A stretch of 64,000 bases of DNA from NCBI GenBank assembly GCA_019637955.1, contig JAHBUS010000004.1, forward strand, positions 248,001 to 312,000, written 5' to 3'. The notes beneath the pieces were generated by a model. It searched no databases. It was not told where the DNA came from and saw only the letters and a list, made by a program, of their open reading frames with translations. This DNA comes from Pseudobdellovibrionaceae bacterium (GTDB taxonomy: Bacteria; Bdellovibrionota; Bdellovibrionia; Bdellovibrionales; Bdellovibrionaceae). The translations under genes and the position numbers were made by a program. Positions 48,540 through 57,131 of this stretch are shown in pieces (within the stretch, counting starts at the first letter, position 1; each line of letters starts with the position of its first letter).

Positions 48540-48884
48540 CTATTTCTTGGGCCCGTGCGCCGATCTGCCCGGGGGCGCGGGCTTGCTAAATTTTTCGGGA
48601 CGCAAGATTTCGATGTCTTGAGAATAGGTGATGACCGAAAAATGATCGAAGTACTTCTCGGCGATGTGCTCCATGATTTTCAGCGCGATTTTCGATTCGA
48701 CAACACATTCAATCTTTACTTTATTGCCGGGCACCTCTCCGGTGTTGAGATTTCGATCTCCCTCACCCGAAACCTCGGTGCTCGTCACGCCTGAGGATCC
48801 GAGAACCCGAATCTCGGCTTTGATTTGCTTGGCCAAGATCGGCTCGGCGATGATCGTCACCAGCTTAAACTTTTGAATCGTCAT
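48540..48884 (-). CDS. sbtB: SbtB-like PII-family regulator
   Basis: A 114-residue PII-like signal protein. The ferredoxin-like core KLVTIIAEPILAKQIKAEIR and the T-loop region SSGVTSTEVSGEGD match the SbtB type rather than GlnB, with the strand KIECVVESKIALKIMEHIAEKYF following. SbtB proteins bind adenyl nucleotides and gate the transporter SbtA. I chose the ATG at 48884 because GGGAGG lies at normal spacing; it overlaps the sbtA stop by one base (TGATG). Confidence 0.88.
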   Translation of the reverse strand: MTIQKFKLVTIIAEPILAKQIKAEIRVLGSSGVTSTEVSGEGDRNLNTGEVPGNKVKIECVVESKIALKIMEHIAEKYFDHFSVITYSQDIEILRPEKFSKPAPPGRSAHGPKK

Positions 48885-49879
48885 CACAACCCTCCCGCCA
48901 GTCCACTGGCGATCGCGTAGTAAAGTGGAATCCCGGCCAATAAGTTAAACGGAAACGTCACGACAAGCGAGGCGGTCAAAGAATAAGCCGGATTGGCCTC
49001 GGGCAGCGTCATGCGCACGGCGGGCGGGGCCGCGATGTAGGAGGCACTGGCCGCCATAGCACCCAGCACGCAGGCGCCCCCCACCGAAAGACCCGCCCAT
49101 TCGCCCAAGAGGACCCCCAAAGTTCCGTGCAGGATCGGAATGAGGATCCCCAACGTCACGATGCGGCCACCCGTGCGCTTGAGATCTTTGAGGCGCTCAC
49201 CCGCGACGAGGCCCATTTCAAGAAGAAACAAAACCAAGGCCCCTTTGAATCCGCTCTCAAAAAACGGCTTGATGGGTTCGTAATTCTTCTCTCCAATCAA
49301 AAAGCCGATCACCAGCCCACCCACGAGCAAGAGCAGGGACCGCGATGTCAGAATCTCGTGCAGCACGGAGGGTGAGCTCCCTTGACCGGCGGTGCCGGCC
49401 TTGCTTCGAACCCGGTGAAGGGCTCCGATGCCAAGCGCGACGTGAATTCCCGGACTCTCCAGCAAGGTGAGTAGTGTCGGCAGAAAGCCTTCAATTTGAC
49501 CACCCGCGGAGGCCACGAACTGAGTGGCGGCGATGAACGTCACGGCCGAGACAGAGCCGTAGTGAGCAGCGATGCCTGCCGCATCGATCGGATTGAACTG
49601 ACCCAGCTTTCGAAACGCCAGGTAGGCCGTCACGGGCGTTAGAACCCCTAAGAATAAAGTGACGAGCGCGGGCCAGGCGATCTCTTGAAACGTGGTTAAG
49701 GAGAGTTCGACCCCGCCCTTTAAGCCGAGCGCCAAAAGCAGGTAGATCGAAAGACTCGTGTAAAGATCTTTCGGAAGGGACAGCTCACTGCGGATCACCT
49801 TCGCAAAAATCCCGAGCACGAATGCCAGGACCAGGGGCGAGAGCAGATTCATTTTGAACAATTCGTAAGGAGTCATCAT
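48884..49879 (-). CDS. sbtA: SbtA-type sodium-dependent bicarbonate transporter
   Basis: A 331-residue integral membrane protein with about ten hydrophobic segments, of the SbtA (DUF897) family. Family marks are LLALGLKGGVELS, HYGSVSAVTFIAA and a late GAMAASASYIAAPPAVR. SbtA imports bicarbonate with sodium and is inhibited by SbtB, encoded directly downstream. The LysR gene is divergent. The amino terminus is slightly long; a Met at residue 10 is an alternative start. Confidence 0.93.
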   Translation of the reverse strand: MMTPYELFKMNLLSPLVLAFVLGIFAKVIRSELSLPKDLYTSLSIYLLLALGLKGGVELSLTTFQEIAWPALVTLFLGVLTPVTAYLAFRKLGQFNPIDAAGIAAHYGSVSAVTFIAATQFVASAGGQIEGFLPTLLTLLESPGIHVALGIGALHRVRSKAGTAGQGSSPSVLHEILTSRSLLLLVGGLVIGFLIGEKNYEPIKPFFESGFKGALVLFLLEMGLVAGERLKDLKRTGGRIVTLGILIPILHGTLGVLLGEWAGLSVGGACVLGAMAASASYIAAPPAVRMTLPEANPAYSLTASLVVTFPFNLLAGIPLYYAIASGLAGGL

Positions 49880-49963
49880 GGGGCGAGTATGGACCGACTT
49901 TGCTCTTAATATAAAATAGATAAAATATTCGTTTTTCGCCTATTTAATGTATAACCTAAACCT
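49880..49963. promoter_or_regulatory. AT-rich divergent promoter region of sbtA and lysR
   Basis: 84 bases between divergent starts, clearly richer in A and T than the flanks (TATAAAATAGATAAAATATT, then a T run). AAATAG and CTATTT occur as widely spaced inverted hexamers. LysR regulators usually bind such divergent regions; the exact site is not clear. Confidence 0.45.
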
Positions 49964-50854
49964 GTGCAGAGATTGAACCACCATCACCTCTTTATCTTTT
50001 GGGTCTTTAGCAAGACTTTGAGTTTCACGGGCGCCGCCCGTGAGCTGTCGATCGCGCAGTCCGCCGTGACCTCACAGATCAAACAACTCGAGGAGTCGTT
50101 GGGCCTGAGCCTGGTTGACCGGACCCAGAAACGCCACCCCGAACTCACGAGCGAAGGCCGACGGGTTCTGGACTATGCCCATTCCATTTTTGAAACCAGC
50201 CAAGAGCTTTTGAAGTGGGCCACCAAGGGCGAAGCTCCCGAAGCGAGCCGCCTTCGGGTGGGGGCGATTTCAGGTCTTTCGCGAAACTTGCAGTACGAGT
50301 TTCTCAAACCCGTGGTCGGTGATGCCGATGTTCATCTTGAAATCACGACGGGCGATCAAGAAAATCTGATCCGGCACCTCAAAGACCACTCTTTGGACGT
50401 GGTCTTGTCCTCGTACAACGTGAGGTCTGACGGGAAGGTTTCGTTCTACTCTCATGTTTTGACCTCTTCACCCGTGATTTTCGTCACCAAACAAAAGCGC
50501 GGTTCCAAAAAAGCAGCGAGTCTTCGCGAGTGCTTGGCCGAGAGCCCTCTTTATCTCCCCGGTTCAGGATTTGAGGTTCGGCCCGAATTGGACGCTTATC
50601 TCGAGCAGCTGAAAACCCCGTTTCAGGTCGCGGGCCAAATTGATGACATCGCTCTTCTGCGAATTTTTGCCTTGAGATCCGGCGCCGTCGTTGCGCTCCC
50701 GCAGGCCGGTGTCCAAAACGACATCAACAAAGATGATCTTCGCGTCATCGCCAAGGCGGGCACGGTCGAGCAGCGTTTTTACGCCATTACCCGGCAAAAG
50801 CGCGTTCCGCACAAAATCATCGAAACGCTCATCACGCAGATGCGACAGAATTAG
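49964..50854 (+). CDS. LysR family regulator
   Basis: A 296-residue LysR regulator with an NhaR-like start (NHHHLFIFWVFSKTLSFTGAARELSIAQSAVTSQIKQLEESLG), then the periplasmic-binding-like effector domain. The start is a GTG; no ribosome site is visible. Its position opposite sbtA suggests that it activates or represses bicarbonate uptake. NhaR-type regulators respond to sodium in E. coli, so sodium or carbon signals are both possible. Confidence 0.92.
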   Translation: MQRLNHHHLFIFWVFSKTLSFTGAARELSIAQSAVTSQIKQLEESLGLSLVDRTQKRHPELTSEGRRVLDYAHSIFETSQELLKWATKGEAPEASRLRVGAISGLSRNLQYEFLKPVVGDADVHLEITTGDQENLIRHLKDHSLDVVLSSYNVRSDGKVSFYSHVLTSSPVIFVTKQKRGSKKAASLRECLAESPLYLPGSGFEVRPELDAYLEQLKTPFQVAGQIDDIALLRIFALRSGAVVALPQAGVQNDINKDDLRVIAKAGTVEQRFYAITRQKRVPHKIIETLITQMRQN

Positions 50855-50885
50855 AGTCAGAAAATGACGGCTTCTTTTCGAGAGC

Positions 50886-50905
50886 GCGGGGGTCAAGACC
50901 CCCGC
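50886..50905. terminator. Hairpin between convergent lysR and PepSY genes
   Basis: GCGGGGGTC (50886-50894) and GACCCCCGC (50897-50905) pair perfectly around AA, so the working loop is about four to six bases. No T run follows on either strand. It lies between the two stop codons, so bidirectional termination is likely. Confidence 0.6.
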
Positions 50906-50913
50906 TGCGTGAA

Positions 50914-51174
50914 TTACTTTTTCTTGGCGACGCTGCCGTCCACGGGGTTGAAGTAGATCTCAACTTGTTGACCGCTCTTGTCGGTTCCGTAGATTTCGTA
51001 GCAGCTTCCGGGCTGCTTGAACTTTTCGATCTTGTAGCCTTCGCTTTCGACTTTCTTTTTAAAATCTTCGACCTTCATCCATTTGCTTTTAGGCTCATCG
51101 GTGCAGCTTTTCTTGGCCAAAGCCGGGACGCTGAGCAAAAGCGGCAAAGCGGTCAGGATCGAGATGAGTTTCAT
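50914..51174 (-). CDS. PepSY domain secreted protein
   Basis: An 86-residue exported protein: signal peptide MKLISILTALPLLLSVPALA, then one PepSY-like unit (MKVEDFKKKVESEGYKIEKFK; CYEIYGTDKSGQQVEIYFNPVDGSV). AAGGAG precedes the ATG at 51174. Proteins of this kind often lie next to cytochrome b561 genes, as here (divergent), which suggests a role in periplasmic electron transfer; that link is inference. Confidence 0.87.
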   Translation of the reverse strand: MKLISILTALPLLLSVPALAKKSCTDEPKSKWMKVEDFKKKVESEGYKIEKFKQPGSCYEIYGTDKSGQQVEIYFNPVDGSVAKKK

Positions 51175-51350
51175 AAAACACTCCTTGGTTAAATCGGGCG
51201 TTGTTGCCCAGCTTTGAAGATGGGCCCGATCGCTCATTTTTACCATTGGGCGCATGACCTAAGGGCTTGTTTTGACTTGGCATTGGGCATTTGCCCCATG
51301 GCCAAAACCATGCCCCGTCCCCATGATGTGTTCAGATCAAAGGAGGCCTC

Positions 51351-52061
51351 ATGGCTCAAGCAAAGGTTTACGACTTACCCACCCGGCTCTTTCACTGGCT
51401 TTTTGCCGGATTGTTCGTGGCGGCTTACGCGATTGCGCAGCTCACCGATGATGACTCGCCTTGGTTTACGCAGCACATGCTTTTGGGGCTGATCTTGTTT
51501 GTGACCACGCTGTTGCGGGTTGTATGGGGGCTCATCGGGTCTCGCTACGCGCGGTTTTCTTCGCTGCCGCTTCAGCCTTCAAAACTGGTGGCGTACTTTC
51601 AAGAGATTTTAAGCACCAAGGGCCGCGCCTACTTTGCGCACAACCCCGCCTCGGCCTGGGCCGCGGTGGTGATGATGGCTCTCGCACTGGGACTTGGCGT
51701 GACCGGCTACCTGATGGCCTCCGGGCAAAAAGAGACCTTCGAAGATCTTCATGAGTTGATGGCCAACGCGTTTGCCTTCACCGTCGTGGCGCACGTGGCG
51801 GGCGTTGTTCTTCACAGCCTCAGGCACCGTGACGGCATTGCGATGAGCATGATTCACGGAAACAAAACGCCGGCGGCCGGAGCCGCTCCGATCAAGAGCT
51901 CGCACCGGCTGGCGGCGATGGTGATGGCCGGAACGATCGGACTCTTTGCCTTTCACATTTACAAGAATTACGATCCGGCTCAAAGAACAACCCAGGTCTT
52001 CGGTCTCAAACTTTTCTTGGGCGAAAATGAAGCCAATGAACACGAAGACGACAACGATTAG
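51351..52061 (+). CDS. Cytochrome b561-type membrane protein
   Basis: A 236-residue diheme cytochrome b561/hydrogenase b-type protein with four main hydrophobic segments. Haem-ligand His candidates are in RLFHWLF, FTQHMLL, DLHELMA and VLHSLRH. The tail is very acidic (NEANEHEDDND) and may bind metal. AAAGGAGG precedes the ATG. It probably moves electrons across the membrane; the partner may be the PepSY protein. Confidence 0.92.
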   Translation: MAQAKVYDLPTRLFHWLFAGLFVAAYAIAQLTDDDSPWFTQHMLLGLILFVTTLLRVVWGLIGSRYARFSSLPLQPSKLVAYFQEILSTKGRAYFAHNPASAWAAVVMMALALGLGVTGYLMASGQKETFEDLHELMANAFAFTVVAHVAGVVLHSLRHRDGIAMSMIHGNKTPAAGAAPIKSSHRLAAMVMAGTIGLFAFHIYKNYDPAQRTTQVFGLKLFLGENEANEHEDDND

Positions 52062-52073
52062 AGAGGCGCAAGC

Positions 52074-52586
52074 ATGAACACCCGAGAACGCTGGGTTCTG
52101 ATCATCATCCTGCTGGGAACAGCCCTTATCGTGGGCGCTGATCTTTTTACGGACTCGAGCGAAGGTCTTCGCTGGGGGCACTTGGCCGCCGAGGGCTTGG
52201 TGGCCGTCATGGCTTTAGTGGGCGTTGGATTCTTGCTGCGAGGTTCCTTCGCGCTCAAGCGCTCGCTGGCGGCTGAAGTTTTAAAGTCGAGCAGTTTGCA
52301 GGCCGAGGCCGATCAATGGCGAACTCAGGCCAAGGCGCACATCGAAGGTCTTTCACAAGAGATCGAGCGGCAGCTCTCGTCTTGGAAGCTGACGGCGTCT
52401 GAGAAAGAAGTTGCCTTTTTACTTTTGAAGGGCCTGAGTCTTAAAGAAATCGCCGAGGTCCGCCAAACCTCAGAAAAAACCGCGCGAGCGCAGTCCACCG
52501 CGGTCTACGAGAAATCAGGCCTCTCGGGCCGCTCCGAGCTGGCCGCATTTTTTCTTGAGGATCTCTTGGGCCCACGCGGTCCTTGA
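52074..52586 (+). CDS. Membrane-tethered LuxR-type regulator
   Basis: A 170-residue protein with two amino-terminal hydrophobic helices (WVLIIILLGTALIVGADLF and a second at about 40-60), a coiled stretch, and a carboxy-terminal LuxR helix-turn-helix (LTASEKEVAFLLLKGLSLKEIAEVRQTSEKTARAQS). No receiver domain is present. The layout suggests a regulator that binds DNA from the membrane. It follows the cytochrome gene by 12 bases and is probably co-transcribed, so it may read membrane redox state. Confidence 0.88.
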   Translation: MNTRERWVLIIILLGTALIVGADLFTDSSEGLRWGHLAAEGLVAVMALVGVGFLLRGSFALKRSLAAEVLKSSSLQAEADQWRTQAKAHIEGLSQEIERQLSSWKLTASEKEVAFLLLKGLSLKEIAEVRQTSEKTARAQSTAVYEKSGLSGRSELAAFFLEDLLGPRGP

Positions 52587-52617
52587 TTTATCGCCGCAAC
52601 GAGAGGAGTTTCTTGAT

Positions 52618-53319
52618 ATGAACGCAGCTTCCATGCCTCCCGAATCTCATCGATCTGAACATATTGGCTGGCTTCGCGCGGCGGTCCTTGGCGCCAATGA
52701 CGGCATTGTTTCGACCGCAAGCTTGATTGTTGGTGTGGCCGCAGCGAACTCCTCCCATCAAAACATCTTGCTCACCGGAATCGCCGGACTTGTGGCCGGC
52801 GCGATGTCGATGGCCGCAGGAGAATATGTTTCAGTCAGCTCACAGGCCGACACCGAGACTGCCGACCTGGCCCGCGAGAAGGCCGAGCTGGCGACAAATG
52901 TGGAATTTGAACGCGCCGAACTGGCACAGATTTACGTTGACCGGGGGCTTGAACCTGAACTCGCCTCCAAAGTTGCCGAACAACTCATGGCTCATGATGC
53001 CCTCGGCGCCCACGCCCGAGATGAGCTGGGAATCACAGAAGCTTTGAGTGCGCGTCCGATCCAGGCCTCACTGGCGTCGGCGGGCGCATTTTCTGTTGGC
53101 GCCGTTCTGCCCTTGCTCATGGTCCTTGTGGCTTCACCTCAAAACGTGATCGCCGTTGTCTCCGTCGCCTCACTGATTTTCTTGATGGCCCTTGGCGTTT
53201 TGGCCGCTCGCGTGGGCGGCGCAAATATTTGGAAGGGCGCCTGGAGAGTGGGTTTCTGGGGCGCCCTGGCGATGGCCATCACCGCGGGGATCGGCACCTT
53301 GTTTGGAACCGTGGCGTGA
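52618..53319 (+). CDS. VIT1/CCC1 family membrane protein
   Basis: A 233-residue VIT-type transporter, probably for iron or manganese. Marks are HIGWLRAAVLGANDGIVSTASLIVGV, AGAMSMAAGEYVSVSSQ, and a charged cytoplasmic helix (ETADLAREKAELATNVEFE) that holds the metal-binding Glu residues. About five hydrophobic segments. GAGAGGAG precedes the ATG. The end overlaps the next gene (GTGA). Confidence 0.92.
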   Translation: MNAASMPPESHRSEHIGWLRAAVLGANDGIVSTASLIVGVAAANSSHQNILLTGIAGLVAGAMSMAAGEYVSVSSQADTETADLAREKAELATNVEFERAELAQIYVDRGLEPELASKVAEQLMAHDALGAHARDELGITEALSARPIQASLASAGAFSVGAVLPLLMVLVASPQNVIAVVSVASLIFLMALGVLAARVGGANIWKGAWRVGFWGALAMAITAGIGTLFGTVA

Positions 53320-54164
53320 GCGGGGCTTTGCAATCGTGGCTCAAGCCGGGCTTGATCTTGAGCGTCCTTGCGCTTCTCACCTGGCTCGCACCGGCGTCTC
53401 CACTCGATCCTTGGAACTTATTGAGTCCCCAAAAAATCGCCACGATGATTTTAGCCCTTGCCGTGATTCAAGCCTTTGGCGCCGGGATGGTTCAATACCT
53501 GGGAGCACGAACGGGATCTCTCGTGACGGGTTTCTTTGGCGGGTTGATTTCAAGCACGGCCACGATCGCCTCCCTCGCCAAAAAAAGTAAAGCCGCCACA
53601 ATTTCCGGTTCTGGAGAAATGCTCACCTTTCTTTCGGCGACGGGGGCGATGTTGATCGAGGGACTCGCGTTAGTGGCCACAGGAACGACAGATCTTCGCC
53701 TTTCGAACCTTGTCATCTTCATCGGGCCGCTCCTCGCGACCGCCTGGATGATTGTGATCGAATTTCGCGCGCACGACGATCGAAGGAGTTCTTCGACCCA
53801 ATCCACTTTTCAGATTCTGCCGGTTCTCAAGCTGGCTCTCCTCATCGTCGTGATTCTTTCAGCGTCTCAGATTTTTCAAAGAATTTTTGGACAAAATGGA
53901 CTGCTCGTTCTGACATCACTGGTGTCCTTGTTTGAAATCCACGGATCCGTGATTGCCAATGTCCAGATGCACGAGGCGGGCCTCGTCTCTGCCCAATTTC
54001 TTTGCAGCCTTTTAGCCGTCTCTATTGTCGCCTCCTACCTATCAAAGATTTTTTTAATCACGACACTTGGAAGCGCCCGGCTTCGATCCCAGGCTTTGTG
54101 GCGGACGTTTTACCTGTTTTGTTCACTTGGGATCAGCTGGCTCGCGGCCATGAGCCTTGGATAG
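53316..54164 (+). CDS. DUF4010 (MgtC-related) membrane protein
   Basis: A 282-residue protein with about eight hydrophobic segments that fits DUF4010 of the MgtC/SapB group: LAVIQAFGAGMVQYLGARTGSLVTGFFGGLISSTATIASLA is the family block. The GTG at 53316 overlaps the VIT stop (GTGA); a longer frame upstream lies inside the VIT gene. Coupling suggests a joint metal-homeostasis role. The transport activity of DUF4010 proteins is unproven. Confidence 0.85.
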   Translation: MSGALQSWLKPGLILSVLALLTWLAPASPLDPWNLLSPQKIATMILALAVIQAFGAGMVQYLGARTGSLVTGFFGGLISSTATIASLAKKSKAATISGSGEMLTFLSATGAMLIEGLALVATGTTDLRLSNLVIFIGPLLATAWMIVIEFRAHDDRRSSSTQSTFQILPVLKLALLIVVILSASQIFQRIFGQNGLLVLTSLVSLFEIHGSVIANVQMHEAGLVSAQFLCSLLAVSIVASYLSKIFLITTLGSARLRSQALWRTFYLFCSLGISWLAAMSLG

Positions 54165-54173
54165 GAAAAACTG

Positions 54174-55616
54174 ATGAAGACATCTGTGCCTGAACACAAT
54201 CGAACGGCTCCCATTGGACGCCTTGAATCTCTCGCCGCCGCGGTCACCAATTGGGCCGAGCGCTGGTTTCCGGATTCGTACATCTTCGCGGTTCTTGCCG
54301 TGGTGATCGTCACGGGAGGCTGTCTTTTGGCTGGTGTTACACCCAAGGCCATCGCCAGCGCGTTCGGTGAAGGCTACTGGAGTTTGATCACCTTCACGAT
54401 GCAAATGGCTGTCGTCGTGATCTCGGGCTACGTGGTGGCCTCATCGCCCCCGGCCGGCAAGCTCATCGACGGGCTCGCAAAGATTCCCAAATCTGAAAAG
54501 GGCGCCGTTGCCTACATTGCGCTCTTTACGATCATCGCTTCGCTTTTTAACTGGGCGTTCAGTTTGGTGTTCGGTGGTCTTTACGTGCGCGCGCTTGCTC
54601 GCCGCACGGATCTGCGCATGGACTACCGTGCGGCGGGTGCCGCCGGTTATTTGGGATTGGGTGCGACCTGGGCGCTGGGCCTTAGCTCCTCAGCGGCGCA
54701 GCTGCAAGCCAATGTCGAGAGCATTCCGAAGAGCTTGCTCCCGATCACGGGCGTGATTCCTTTTCGGGAGACGATCTTTTTGCCGCAGTCGTTGGTGATG
54801 ATCGTGGTGCTCACGGTGGTGTCAGTGGCGATCGCCTATTGGTCGGCTCCGGGCAAGGAGCGCTCCGTCACCGCTTCGGAAATGGGCATCGATGTCATGA
54901 ACGACGGGCATGACATCGTGGAAAAACCGCAAAAACCCAGCGAGTGGCTCGAGTACTCCCCGCTGCTCACGATCTTTATCGTGATCTTGGGTTTTTGGTG
55001 GTTGGCCGAAGAGCTGTTGCAGAAAGACCTGATCCTCGCGATCTCGAACTTAAACACCTACAACTTTTTGTTCTTGATGCTCGGGATGCTCCTCACCTGG
55101 AGACCTAAACGCTTCTTGCACTCGGTGAGTAGAGCGGTGCCTTCAGTCGCGGGCATCCTGATCCAGTTCCCGATCTACGGAAGCATCGCGTACATCCTGA
55201 CCAAAGCGCCTTCGGCAGATGGGCAGCCGATCTCGCACCACATCTCGGATTTTTTTGTCTCGATCTCAACGCGCGATACGTACTCGGCGCTCATGGGCAT
55301 TTACTCGGCCGTGCTGGGATTCTTTATCCCCTCGGGTGGAGGCAAGTGGATCATCGAAGCTCCCTACTTGATGCAAGCCTCGAACGAACTCAAAGTGCAC
55401 CTGGGCTGGACCGTGATGGTCTACAATGCGGCCGAGGCTCTGCCAAACCTGATCAACCCGTTCTTCATGATGGCTTTGATTGGTGTTCTGGGGCTCAAGG
55501 CCCGGGACATAGTCGGATACACGGTGACCCAGCTGATCGTGCACGCGCCGCTCGTGATCTTTATGCTCTGGGCGCTGGGCGAAACTCTAGCTTACCACCC
55601 ACCCGTGATGCCCTAA
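54174..55616 (+). CDS. atoE: Short-chain fatty acid transporter AtoE family
   Basis: A 480-residue permease of the AtoE (TIGR00366) family with about eleven hydrophobic segments. Family blocks are WFPDSYIFAVLAVVIV, RTDLRMDYRAAGAAGYLGLGATWALGLSSSAAQLQAN, and FIPSGGGKWIIEAPYLM. It is expected to import short-chain fatty acids such as butyrate. No acetoacetate-CoA transferase genes lie beside it. AGGAAAAA precedes the ATG. Confidence 0.94.
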   Translation: MKTSVPEHNRTAPIGRLESLAAAVTNWAERWFPDSYIFAVLAVVIVTGGCLLAGVTPKAIASAFGEGYWSLITFTMQMAVVVISGYVVASSPPAGKLIDGLAKIPKSEKGAVAYIALFTIIASLFNWAFSLVFGGLYVRALARRTDLRMDYRAAGAAGYLGLGATWALGLSSSAAQLQANVESIPKSLLPITGVIPFRETIFLPQSLVMIVVLTVVSVAIAYWSAPGKERSVTASEMGIDVMNDGHDIVEKPQKPSEWLEYSPLLTIFIVILGFWWLAEELLQKDLILAISNLNTYNFLFLMLGMLLTWRPKRFLHSVSRAVPSVAGILIQFPIYGSIAYILTKAPSADGQPISHHISDFFVSISTRDTYSALMGIYSAVLGFFIPSGGGKWIIEAPYLMQASNELKVHLGWTVMVYNAAEALPNLINPFFMMALIGVLGLKARDIVGYTVTQLIVHAPLVIFMLWALGETLAYHPPVMP

Positions 55617-55643
55617 CGAGCACCGGGTGCTAAAGTAACGGAT

Positions 55644-56939
55644 ATGCAAAACAATCCGTATATCGCCATGCTCTATGGTCCCAACAAGGACCTCGCCATC
55701 CAAAAAATGATGTCGGTCAACGCCGAGTGGGCGGGGCTCGTAAATCATCACGCCTTCAGTGATCGCTACTGGGGAAAAACCTGGGGGAAAGACAACTACG
55801 CGATGACGGATAAAGAAGTGATCACGCTAAGCGCGCTGATCTCTTCAGGCTTGGCAAATCAAACAGCTCTGCACATCCATGGTTTTCTTGGCAGCGGCGG
55901 TACACTCAAAGAACTTGCGGCATTAATGCACGCGGCGTGGAGACCTCGCGGCTCTACAATCGATCCTCAATTTATTGACCGTATGGCGGGAGAGCTTGCG
56001 GCTTATCCAGGTGTTGAGCAGTTTATCAGTGATGTTCGCAGCAACGATCTCCCACTTTCGGGCTTAGATGTGAAATCGCCACTTGTGGGCTTTACACGAC
56101 TGCAGCTATCCGAGCTCGCCTCCGCAATTTCCGCAGGCAAGTCAGAATGGCCTCAGCTAACCAATCTCATGAAGCAGGCCCAAGACCGCGGCGCGACCGT
56201 AGTCGAAATTGAGTTGATCCTTCGCCACGCCGAAATCTACTTGGGAGAATCGGCAGCCATCGAAGGAGCGCAGGCTTGGAACGAGATCACCACGACGAAC
56301 GATGGCGATCTCAAGCGCATGTACATCGATAATGTGCACGCCTACTTCGCAGACAAGCAGTTCTATGAATGGCTGCCCGCTGCCGAAGAAGATCCTGCAT
56401 TTAAGCCTCTTTTCGATATGACACTTGCTCTAGCCTCTGCGCGCGCCGAGAAGGTTGAAACTAACATCGAAGAGTACATCAGTCTCAACCGCGGGATCAC
56501 AGAAAAGGACTACAACAAGCTCGCCTTCGTCGTTGTGAAGGCGACGCGGTACCGTCCAGGCCTACTGGTCGTAGTTAAAGAATTCTTAGAAAAGATGGCT
56601 GATGATAAATCCAAATCTGCCAAGGTTCGCACCGCCGCGAGCAATGTCTTGGCGTTAACTGAAACCATTGCTCAGGACCCCGTTCGATTGACTTATGGCC
56701 ACATCGACCGCTTTTCACTTGGCGAGATCGTTGCTTTGGCTACCGTATTCGCGAACGGACATACTCACCAAAACGAATTCCAGTCGGAGCTAAAGCGCGC
56801 CATTGAACGCGGCCTTGATGATGCCACATTTCAACGTCTCGCTAACCGAGCCACTCGTATTGTTGGTTATCCAGTTGCTATGAATGCCTATATTGCCTAT
56901 GAACAAGCCAAGAAAATTTTTAAAGTTGACCGTATTTGA
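55644..56939 (+). CDS. Cysteine-free protein resembling repeated CMD/AhpD domains
   Basis: A 431-residue mostly helical protein. Residues about 55-115 (TDKEVITLSALISSGLANQTALHIHGFLGSGG in CMD register) and about 350-425 (FSLGEIVALATVFANGHT; IVGYPVAMNAYIAYE) look like carboxymuconolactone-decarboxylase/AhpD units. Two weaker copies may lie between. No Cys occurs anywhere, so the CxxC redox pair of AhpD is absent. Function is unknown. It lies just after the transporter at the edge of the accessory region, with more mixed codons towards its end. Confidence 0.72.
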   Translation: MQNNPYIAMLYGPNKDLAIQKMMSVNAEWAGLVNHHAFSDRYWGKTWGKDNYAMTDKEVITLSALISSGLANQTALHIHGFLGSGGTLKELAALMHAAWRPRGSTIDPQFIDRMAGELAAYPGVEQFISDVRSNDLPLSGLDVKSPLVGFTRLQLSELASAISAGKSEWPQLTNLMKQAQDRGATVVEIELILRHAEIYLGESAAIEGAQAWNEITTTNDGDLKRMYIDNVHAYFADKQFYEWLPAAEEDPAFKPLFDMTLALASARAEKVETNIEEYISLNRGITEKDYNKLAFVVVKATRYRPGLLVVVKEFLEKMADDKSKSAKVRTAASNVLALTETIAQDPVRLTYGHIDRFSLGEIVALATVFANGHTHQNEFQSELKRAIERGLDDATFQRLANRATRIVGYPVAMNAYIAYEQAKKIFKVDRI

Positions 56940-56969
56940 GCACATTCAATTTTATAGATAATTTGAAGG

Positions 56970-57131
56970 TTAAACATATTTAAGAAGCCCCTCTGCTCCG
57001 GATCCGTAGAATGCAAGAGAAATCCCCAGCAGGAAGAGTCCGATCTTCACTAGCAACGCATTAAGTGCGGAACTCAGTTCTGAAATGGAAAATCCAATAA
57101 AATTGTTACGTATTCTTCTGGCTTGATTCAA
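56970..57131 (-). CDS. Small membrane ORF, probably the shifted end of the upstream gene
   Basis: From the TTG at 57131 this frame encodes 53 residues: NNFIGFSISELSSALNALLVKIGLFLLGISLAFYGSG in family-like membrane style, with one hydrophobic helix. It overlaps the 3' end of the next gene and joins it if one T is removed from the T7 run at 57130-57136 (read on the minus strand). It is either a frameshifted carboxy terminus or a separate small protein. Confidence 0.4.
   Translation of the reverse strand: MNQARRIRNNFIGFSISELSSALNALLVKIGLFLLGISLAFYGSGAEGLLKYV

Noticed and set aside
49905-49950. A defined LysR T-N11-A operator in the sbtA-lysR gap
   Set aside because: The region is so AT-rich that such patterns arise by chance; only the region as a whole is reported.
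51270-51330. Repeated GGGCAT/GCCCCATG words as a regulatory array
   Set aside because: Short, irregular and not clearly symmetric; no spacing pattern could be supported.
55617-55634. AGCACCGGGTGCT as a terminator for atoE
   Set aside because: The symmetric sequence leaves no workable loop and has no T run.
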